From Protea cynaroides (Eukaryota; Streptophyta; Magnoliopsida; Proteales; Proteaceae), in NCBI GenBank assembly GCA_028583415.1, contig CM053270.1:50546663-50610662 (forward strand): a stretch of DNA of 64,000 bases, given 5' to 3'. The first letter of the stretch is position 1, and each line of letters starts with the position of its first letter. A program made the position numbers and the translations under genes. Below the pieces are notes generated by a model that saw nothing but the letters and a program-made list of their open reading frames with translations, made no database searches and was not told the origin of the DNA. This document shows positions 11,167 to 64,000 of the stretch, one piece after another.

Positions 11167-12999
11167 ATGCAGTACTCTCACTTTCTCCACCAACTACGAG
11201 CCTGCGCCAAAACTCGAAGCCAATTACAGGGGAAGAAGCTCCATGCTCAAATAATCAAAATCGGCCTGGAACAATGGGAGCCACTCCCCAACAACCTCAT
11301 CGACATGTATGGTAAGTGTGGTCTTCTCCACGCCGCACTTCACCTGTTCGATGAATTGCCACAACGAGACCCTGTTTCGTGGGCTTCCATTCTTACTGCT
11401 CACAACCAAGCCAATCTCCCCCACTGTACCCTTTCCATATTTCCCAACATGTTCACTTTCGATCGATTACAACCCGATAATTTTGTCTTTGCCACCATTT
11501 TTAAAGCTTGTGGTAGCTTAGGTGCTGTAAAACAGGGCAAGCAAATCCATGCCCACTTTGTCTTATCTCCGTTCTCTGATGATGATGTTGTAAAGTCGTC
11601 ACTTGTTGATATGTATTCTAAGTGTGGACAATTAGATGATGCTCATTGGATTTTTGATTCGATTTCTTGGAAAAATTCTGTTTGTTGGACGGCTATGATA
11701 TCTGGGTATGCTCGAAATGGCCGAAGTTCAGAGGCTATTGAGCTCTTACAGAGAATGCCCGTGAAAGATTTGTTTTCTTGGACTGCCTTGATTTCTGGGA
11801 TTGTGCAGAGTGGAGATAGCTCTGATGCGATAAAACTTTTTGTACAAATGCAGAGAGAAGGCATCCGAATAATTGATCCTTTTGTTCTTTCTAGTGTTGT
11901 GGGAGCTTCAGCAAATTTAGCTGCATTGGAGCTAGGGAGACAGATACATTGCCTTGTAGTAGTCTTTGGTTATGAATCAAGTGTATTTGTCAGTAATGCA
12001 CTAGTTGATATGTATGCCAAATGCAGTGATATTTTGGCAGCAAAAGATGTATTTGATAAAATCCCCAAACGAGATGTGGTTTCTTGGACTACAATTATAG
12101 TTGGTGCAGCTCAGCATGGGAAAGCAGAGGATGCACTGACTCTATTTGATGAGATGGTCTTGGCAGGATTAAAGCCAAATGAGGTAACATTTGTTGGACT
12201 AATTTATGCTTGCAGCCATGTTGGTCTAGTTGACAAAGGTTGTCACTTGTTCAATTCCATGACTAAGGATTACAGAATTAATCCCTCTCTACAGCATTAT
12301 ACTTGCTTGTTGGATCTTCTTAGTCGATCAGGCCATCTTGATGATGCTGAGAATGTCATCAAAACCATGCCATTTGATCCTGATGAAGCTACCTGGGCTG
12401 CTTTACTAAGTGCTTGTAAGCGCTATGGAAATTCCCAAAGGGGGATTGGAATTGCTAATCATCTACTAAGTTTAAATCCACAAGAGCCTTCAAGCTATAT
12501 TTTGCTGTCTAATACCTATGCTAGTGCCGGAATGTGGGATTATGTGTCCAAGGTAAGGAAGTTGATGGCAGTTACTGCAGTTAAGAAAGAGCCTGGGTAT
12601 AGTTGGGTTGACTTGGGTAAGGAAAGCTGGGTGTTCTATGCTGGGAAAACAGCATGTCAGGTCAAAGAAGAGATTGTTGGGCTACTGAAGGATTTGGACA
12701 TGGAGATGAAGAGGAGAGGTTATGTTCCAGATACTAGCTTTGTTCTGCAGGACTTGGAAGAGCAGGAGAAGGAACAACAACTGTTTTGGCATAGTGAGAG
12801 GTTGGCTGTGGCTTATGGGTTGCTTAAGGCAGTTCCAGGCACAGTGATACGAGTGGTTAAGAATCTTCGTGTTTGTGGGGATTGCCATACTGTTCTGAAA
12901 TTCATTTGTAGTATTGTTGGCAGAGAGATTATCGTTCGTGATGCAAATCGATTTCACCATTTCAAGGATGGGAAGTGCTCATGTTGTGATTTCTGGTGA
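11167..12999 (+). CDS. DYW-type pentatricopeptide repeat RNA-editing factor (At4g14050/MEF35-like)
   Basis: Intact, intronless 610-residue protein of the PLS class of PPR proteins, as is usual for land plants. About residues 35-440 are P, L and S repeats (for example SLVDMYSKCGQLDDA and NALVDMYAKCSDILAA), followed by E motifs and a complete DYW cytidine-deaminase domain. The zinc-binding and catalytic signature HSE is at 542-544, CGDCH at 570-574, RFHHF near 597 and CSC at 604-606; the chain ends in DFW rather than DYW. Family knowledge: such proteins bind organellar RNA one base per repeat and convert specific C to U. From memory of the Arabidopsis protein, the whole length aligns with At4g14050 (MEF35), a mitochondrial editing factor. 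The basic, hydrophobic N-terminus fits organelle import. The start is the first ATG that opens this frame; an out-of-frame ATG lies 8 nt upstream (11,159). The target sites cannot be told from this sequence. Confidence 0.95.
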   Translation: MQYSHFLHQLRACAKTRSQLQGKKLHAQIIKIGLEQWEPLPNNLIDMYGKCGLLHAALHLFDELPQRDPVSWASILTAHNQANLPHCTLSIFPNMFTFDRLQPDNFVFATIFKACGSLGAVKQGKQIHAHFVLSPFSDDDVVKSSLVDMYSKCGQLDDAHWIFDSISWKNSVCWTAMISGYARNGRSSEAIELLQRMPVKDLFSWTALISGIVQSGDSSDAIKLFVQMQREGIRIIDPFVLSSVVGASANLAALELGRQIHCLVVVFGYESSVFVSNALVDMYAKCSDILAAKDVFDKIPKRDVVSWTTIIVGAAQHGKAEDALTLFDEMVLAGLKPNEVTFVGLIYACSHVGLVDKGCHLFNSMTKDYRINPSLQHYTCLLDLLSRSGHLDDAENVIKTMPFDPDEATWAALLSACKRYGNSQRGIGIANHLLSLNPQEPSSYILLSNTYASAGMWDYVSKVRKLMAVTAVKKEPGYSWVDLGKESWVFYAGKTACQVKEEIVGLLKDLDMEMKRRGYVPDTSFVLQDLEEQEKEQQLFWHSERLAVAYGLLKAVPGTVIRVVKNLRVCGDCHTVLKFICSIVGREIIVRDANRFHHFKDGKCSCCDFW

Positions 13000-14393
13000 T
13001 GATGGACTAATGTCTTTCAAGCTAATGCCAAAAGGGATAAATTTTGAAGGGCTATTTGCTACATCTACAATATGCTTCAAACTGGAATTCATGACAATCT
13101 TGGGCAGTTATATATAGAAGAACAATGATTATTTCCAAAGGATAAGTTAGTATGTGGGGCACATGTTGCTGACATATGAGTCTAGATTCATGCTTATTAG
13201 CTACTCTTCAATGGGTACCCGATCCCCATCTTGAAGATATTGGAAGTCAAGAATTATACTTGGAGATTCCCCTAAACCAAGAGGTTTGCCCTTGTACAGT
13301 GACTAATAAATTTGAAACCAACAGGTTTCAAGGAGGGGTACAGTTGTAACCATGGATCCTCAGTGTATCCAATCAACCCCCTAAAGCAATGGTTACAGAA
13401 TGAAGTTGCACTCCGGAAAATTGAGAACTTGCGGCACATCTATAGCTGTCCTTAGAATATATTCTGAGTTTTGACTTTTGAGATATCTGACCCAACTACT
13501 TTATCCTAACAAGAATATTAATTTTTTTAATAAGTAACAACGATGTTAATTGATCTTACTAGAATAACTCATTATCTGCTGCAACTGTTTTAGTAGCTAG
13601 AACCACATGCAAAGTAGAAATAAGTTGGACTATGAGGGAAAATTTGTTGGACAACACTGGAAATTGAGGGAAAATTTGTTGGACAACACTGGAAAGTTAC
13701 AACCAAATTATGAAAATGCTACAGTCCTCTTAATAGAGGGTAGTGGCATTTTTTAACTTTCCTGTAGCCTGAGCACACTTTTGACTTATCTACCATGCTT
13801 GTTTGTGTTGAAATTTGACCAATGAGATTGGTTGAGGGGCTGTACCTTATAATATGGACCCACACAATATTTTACCAATTTTTTGCTACATGGCAACTTG
13901 TGAACTTAAATGGTTCACTAACTCTTTTTCATTTGGTAAAAGGAAATTTCACTACCTTGCTGAATGTTATCACTTACCTCACAAAAATACCCTTGAAGCT
14001 ACTTATTAAACAAAATATAGATTCGCTGTAACAACTGTCTTGTGATACTTTGGTACTCCCACCAGAAAACATTGACAATCTTGTTCACTTTTGGACTTTA
14101 TACATTCTGTTTTTACACGGTTAAAGCCCAAGTAAGGCCTATAAATGTGGATAGAAATTGATTGACTCATAATGTTGGGCCTTCAAAGCTGGCTTTTATT
14201 TATTTTTTTTATTTTTTTTTTTTTTTTTTTGATAAGCAAGCTAGCTTATAGTTAAAGAAGGGGAAATGCGTACTGCTTGGTCTTATACATTTATGAAGAC
14301 TTCATTTTATCTGATAATATATTTCGCAAACGGTTTCTAATTTGATTTTAGTTTATTTTGGATTGAAATCATTTTTTCTTGTGACACTGGCAG
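13000..14393. other. PPR 3' flank and spacer
   Basis: No further gene seen. It contains a 32-bp tandem duplication (13,633-13,664 and 13,665-13,696, one mismatch at the end) and a poly-T run at about 14,201-14,230, followed by GATAAGCAAG, which looks like the 3' tail of a reversed LINE or SINE fragment. Confidence 0.5.
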
Positions 14394-14507
14394 CCAAGCA
14401 GCAGATTGTGGAATTCTCTGAAGATCTGAGAGCCATTGGGTTGAAACCAGATGAAAAGCTGTCTCTTTTTGCAGACAATTCATGCAGTTGGCTTGTAGCT
14501 GATCAAG
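14394..14507 (+). pseudogene. Orphan exon of an acyl-activating enzyme (AAE15/AAE16-like)
   Basis: A 114-nt exon-like segment is bounded by a good acceptor (CTGGCAG at 14,387-14,393) and a donor (GTATTC from 14,508). It encodes IVEFSEDLRAIGLKPDEKL followed by a SLFADNSCSWLVADQG block. This matches an internal exon of plastid long-chain acyl-ACP/acyl-CoA synthetases of the AMP-binding family (Arabidopsis AAE15, At4g14070; AAE16). I searched the flanks by eye for the adjacent exons (transit peptide side and the VNVVRGSRSSVEELL side) and found none, so this is a relic or an isolated piece. The exon itself has no stop and intact splice signals, so its loss may be recent. Confidence 0.7.
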
Positions 14508-15218
14508 GTATTCTGAAGTTATCTTCATTAATTCTTTTTGGTGGAAACATTTTATTGCTGGAACCTTAATTGTCTGAAATAATGAAATGTAGTTTTCATA
14601 TGATGAGTAATGGAAATTGTTGGTCTTTGCTGTAGGTCCGATTTAACTGATGTAGTTGTATTTAAATAATCATATTTCTTTCTTAATGACATCTCTGGTA
14701 TTTAATTCTCATATTTGAAAAGAAAAAAAAAAAATTTGGCATTGTGATGTGGATCGAAACATGGGCATCAAGTACACTCCTAAGAAGCAAATGACTCACG
14801 CTTGAGCTGGCTCATGTTCTCGTGGAAAGTTTACTTGGAAGTTTCATGAATGGAAAATTCTAGAATAGAAGGTGCAAATAAAAGCAAGTAGCATCCTATT
14901 TTAGAAATTATTATTATGGTGGATTACTTTTTTGTCCGGTTACCAAGTTGAACACTCGGTTGGCAAGTTGAATAATTCCCCGGCTTAGAAGTTTCCTTTG
15001 TTAGTTCTTGTTACCTAAGTGAGGCTCATGTTGGAGCTCTATTTAACAATGTGAGGCTTTAGCCAAAGTTGAGTTGAGATTAATAAATTTTTAAGTATTG
15101 CTATTTGCTAAGTACATTGGATACCGCTGTGCATTGGGTGAAATGCCCTTGGCCTGGGATAGGCCAAAGTTAATTCTGTTAGTTCACTTTGTTCTTTTCC
15201 TGTTTTTAATAGCAGCAG

Positions 15219-15292
<74 letters not shown>

Positions 15293-15925
15293 TTTAGTTT
15301 ACCAGTTTCTGAGCACAGAAGTATTCCAAAATAACAGAATCAGAAAAAAAATATTTCTGGCTCAAAACACTATTTTAGAACAGAAACATTAACATATACA
15401 GAGTGCCTAGAGAAGACCATCAAAGTGATAACTGTCTTGGGGACACCCATGCCCAGGAGGTGCAAAACAAAGGTACCTCAATCAAGATAGAAGAACAAAA
15501 ATGTGAGAATTTTGATGAATAGAAAGATGTATTAATACACCATTATTGTAAAAAATGGAGTTGCAAAAGCCCTACAGTTCTAAAGATGCATACACAGTTT
15601 TGTATAAACTCATTCCAATTGGTTTACTAAACAATAAACAATGTACAGCCACCCATTATCAGTCTATTACTACAAAACTACATAATGATATAAAAATACA
15701 AAACCACCTTGCTCTCGCTGCCTTCCCCCATCTACATTTGAACCGTAATCCACTAGGTATTTCTGCACTTGTGCCCATGTATCGTTAGCTCTCCCAACCG
15801 AATAATTGCCTTCCCAAAAGATGAGCCGCATAAACAATCCACACGAGAAGCATGAAGCAATTACTCAAATGAGAGCTTTCAAAACTCAAAATGGTTGATG
15901 ACTGCATGATCAAATTCCACGTGAT
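14508..15925. other. Spacer and AP4E 3' flank
   Basis: No gene seen on the plus strand. It holds a (TA)n microsatellite (15,220-15,287). The part nearest 15,926 should contain the 3'UTR of the minus-strand AP4E gene, but I could not place a clear polyadenylation signal. Confidence 0.5.
15220..15287. repeat. (AT)n microsatellite
   Basis: About 34 uninterrupted AT dinucleotides. Open frames translated through it (YIYIYI) are artefacts. Confidence 0.97.
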
Positions 15926-61981
<46,056 letters not shown>

Positions 61982-62560
61982 CGCGAGCTCCCTACCGATT
62001 GTCTTCAACTGCTCCAGTTTGACGAGTTTAGGCCTCCAGAGAAGTAAAAAATTGCATCGAAAGCTACACTTGCCACCGCTGGCTCGAATTGCAGATCGAG
62101 CTCTGCAATACGAAACCAACACAAAACTCGGTTCTTCAAACGGATGAGATTCAGAGAGATTGTAATGGACCAGTGGACTGCAATGGTGAATTACCAGAGA
62201 ATCACCATGGCAGTTCCGTGTTCGAGCATCAGAATTATTGAACACTCGGTGTGCTGCTTATGTTTCAATGCCAGATAGAAGAACCTTTGAGAAAGAGAGA
62301 AAAAAGACAGATCTCTGTCTTTCCTTTGTGGCTGTTTGTTTGCAATAAAAAAACATGGGTGGGATGGGAATGTGGGATTATGAAAGTTGGTTTTCCATGT
62401 GTAATGGTATAAGAAAATAAGAAAATAAGAAAATAAGAAAATAAGAAAATAAAAAAAATAAGAAAAAAAATATATAGAATGATTGTGTTCGATTGCAAAA
62501 GAAATTGGAAGGAAATTTGGAGAAATTTTTATAGTTGTAACACAAAATTGATTATATAAA
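61982..62560 (-). promoter_or_regulatory. AP4E 5' leader and proximal promoter region
   Basis: Upstream of the ATG the reading frame stays open for 88 codons to an ATG at 62,245. The last 12 of these codons look coding by comparison with Arabidopsis. A pyrimidine-rich stretch (minus strand, about 62,275-62,340) is typical of a plant 5'UTR. Beyond it lies an (AAGAAAAT)n tract (62,411-62,466). I could not place a TATA box or start site with confidence. Confidence 0.4.
62411..62466. repeat. (AAGAAAAT)n-type minisatellite
   Basis: Five or six imperfect copies of AAGAAAAT, about 430 bp upstream of the AP4E ATG. Confidence 0.9.
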
Positions 62561-62778
62561 CTATTAAATTTGTTAACATATTTAATAATAATACTAATAA
62601 GATATAAAATTTATTTTATTTTTTAAATATAAGGGATTTAATTGCTAAGTGAAGTGTAAATAAATTTTTTAACTTTAAAAACAAAATTTTGTAATAATTA
62701 CTGGTACATGCTATTATATTATTATATTATTATATAACTAATTCCAAATTATTCTATTTTTAATTATTAACTTATACC

Positions 62779-63434
62779 TATCAACGGGCCGGTCTAGGTT
62801 GGTTTCGGTCCGAGCTAAACCGGTGTCAGGTTTTATAAGCCCAGCCCAAAACATGTCCATTAAGAGTTCGGGCTGGGGTGGGCTGCACTGGACACAATAA
62901 GTAACGGGCTGGTCCGATGTCGGTTTGATATCGGCTGGGTTTATTGAGGTGATTTCAGATTGGTTCGGTTCGGATCGGGTTTATTGGGCTTATCGGGCTC
63001 CTTTTATATGTAAACTATATAGCCTATTTTATTATTTCTATCTATAAAATTAGCATTATTCCTTCCATATGTATGTAATTTAATAAACTATAACAATTAA
63101 CATAATCTTTTCAACTATAGATTCACATAATCTTCTAGTTCATGAAGTGAACTCTAATAGTGTAATACAATCTATTAAAATTTAAAACCATTAAAATTAA
63201 GAAATTGGGTCCGAACGGACCTTACCGGTGTTCGGGTTAGGTTTTATCGGTTTGGGCTAATTCGGGCTTTTTAACGAACCGGTCCGGTTTAGTTCCGGTT
63301 TGGGCTGAAACGGTATCGGGCTTTACAAGCTCAGACCAAAACCTGTCCATTAAGGCTTGGTGCGGGCTGGGTTCGGGTTATATCGGGCAGGCTCGGTCCG
63401 TGCTACCGGGCCAGGCCCAGTTTTGACACCCTTA
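62779..63434. mobile_element. hAT-like non-autonomous repeat rich in CGGGCC/GGTTCGG words
   Basis: The right end reads TAAGGGTGTCAAAAC in reverse complement; the left starts TATCAACGGG and seems to have lost a few terminal bases. Direct repeats CTTATACC (ACTTATACC counting 9) flank it at 62,770-62,778 and 63,434-63,442. The AT-rich centre (63,000-63,200) separates two GC-rich inverted-like arms. Confidence 0.65.
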
Positions 63435-63442
63435 CTTATACC

Positions 63443-64000
63443 TTATTATGCACTCTAATCCCTTACATTTAAAAAATTAGATCAATACTAATTATGTTAA
63501 GAAATGTAAATAGTTTATACAATCATTTTGTATTACTATTATAGAAATTTACTTTTTAAGTTAAAAAAATCTCTCTTCCCTTTTCCTTCAATTCCTTTGC
63601 AACCAAACATAGCCTCTAGAATCTATCCTCCATTTCATTTTGATTCATTGATAATAAGGAAAATTCTATCCACACCCCTATAGTATAACTTAATATCATG
63701 CATCCATCTTTTTTTCGAAATAATATCACTAATATCATTTACTTTTGAACATAGTTCAATTAAATCCTTTTTACTTTTGAAAACATGATTCAATTAAACC
63801 CTTTTGTTAGGTCATGACGGTTAAGTGATAACATGTCACTTCCTAAATTCATTAATGGCATAATGGCAAAATTACCCGTCGGCAAAATGCTGTCTTTATC
63901 TTTACTTCTCAGGACTTTCCTTCGTTTCTTCCTTCAATCAGCTAGAGTTCCTCGATTTGAGCTTCAGTCATCTCTCGGGCGAATTAACGGCGACTACAGT
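63443..64000. other. Right-edge sequence, unassigned
   Basis: No complete feature. The last about 120 bases (TTCTTCCTTCAATCAGC, CTCGATTTGAGC, then a TCTCGGGCG stretch) have the composition of a plant 5'UTR or first exon on the plus strand, but the window ends before this can be judged. Confidence 0.3.

Noticed and set aside
12682..12960. 92-codon frame antisense to the PPR gene
   Set aside because: Shadow of the PPR reading frame with no independent motif.

Overview
The window is nuclear DNA of a flowering plant. It is AT-rich, carries spliced genes with GT-AG introns, a DYW-type PPR gene, plant nuclear tRNA genes and plant Ty1/copia, Ty3/gypsy, LINE, hAT-like and Mutator-like elements. The very long, transposon-filled introns suggest a non-grass species with a large genome; I cannot name it. 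A run of exactly 500 N (7644-8143) is a scaffold gap.

Layout. 1-10,035 is intergenic repeat: a poorly resolved repeat (1-1.9 kb), two LINE fragments (1.9-5.08 kb), and two related long repeat copies (5.08-6.56 and 8.14-9.47 kb) around nested sequence and the gap. 10.68-10.95 kb holds two divergent tRNA genes, Val(CAC) on the minus strand and Thr(AGT) on the plus strand. 11,167-12,999 (+) is an intact, intronless DYW-type PPR gene that looks like the orthologue of Arabidopsis At4g14050 (MEF35). At 14,394-14,507 (+) there is one orphan exon of an acyl-activating enzyme (AAE15/16 type). In Arabidopsis AAE15 lies next to At4g14050, so this looks like a relic of an old gene neighbourhood.

15,926-61,981 (-) is one gene: the epsilon subunit of the AP-4 adaptor complex (AP4E). 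I resolved it into 11 exons encoding 971 residues. All ten introns are phase 0, and the gene spans 46 kb for 2.9 kb of coding sequence. Intron 1 is 19.3 kb and intron 4 is 9.45 kb.

The introns hold a dense record of insertions. Intron 1 carries a full-length chromodomain gypsy element with matching LTRs, PBS and PPT, two decayed copia elements on opposite strands, a Harbinger-like element and several hAT-like MITEs. Intron 4 carries a non-autonomous Mutator-like element that captured the 5' end of a DUF630/DUF632 gene, and a gag-only LTR element. Intron 6 carries a hAT-like element that captured the first exon of a CDC5-like Myb gene and is itself interrupted by a MITE. Intron 8 carries a short-LTR element.

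The most interesting signals are these. Two gene-capturing DNA transposons sit inside one host gene, both antisense to it. Five copies of a GC-rich MITE family share the terminus CATAGTTGTCAAGG, and all have 8-bp target duplications. AP4E has a CTG codon in strong Kozak context where Arabidopsis has its ATG. A duplicated, dead splice acceptor lies 48 nt upstream of AP4E exon 10. Right of AP4E are its 5' region, a hAT-like repeat (62.78-63.43 kb) and unassigned sequence to the window end.
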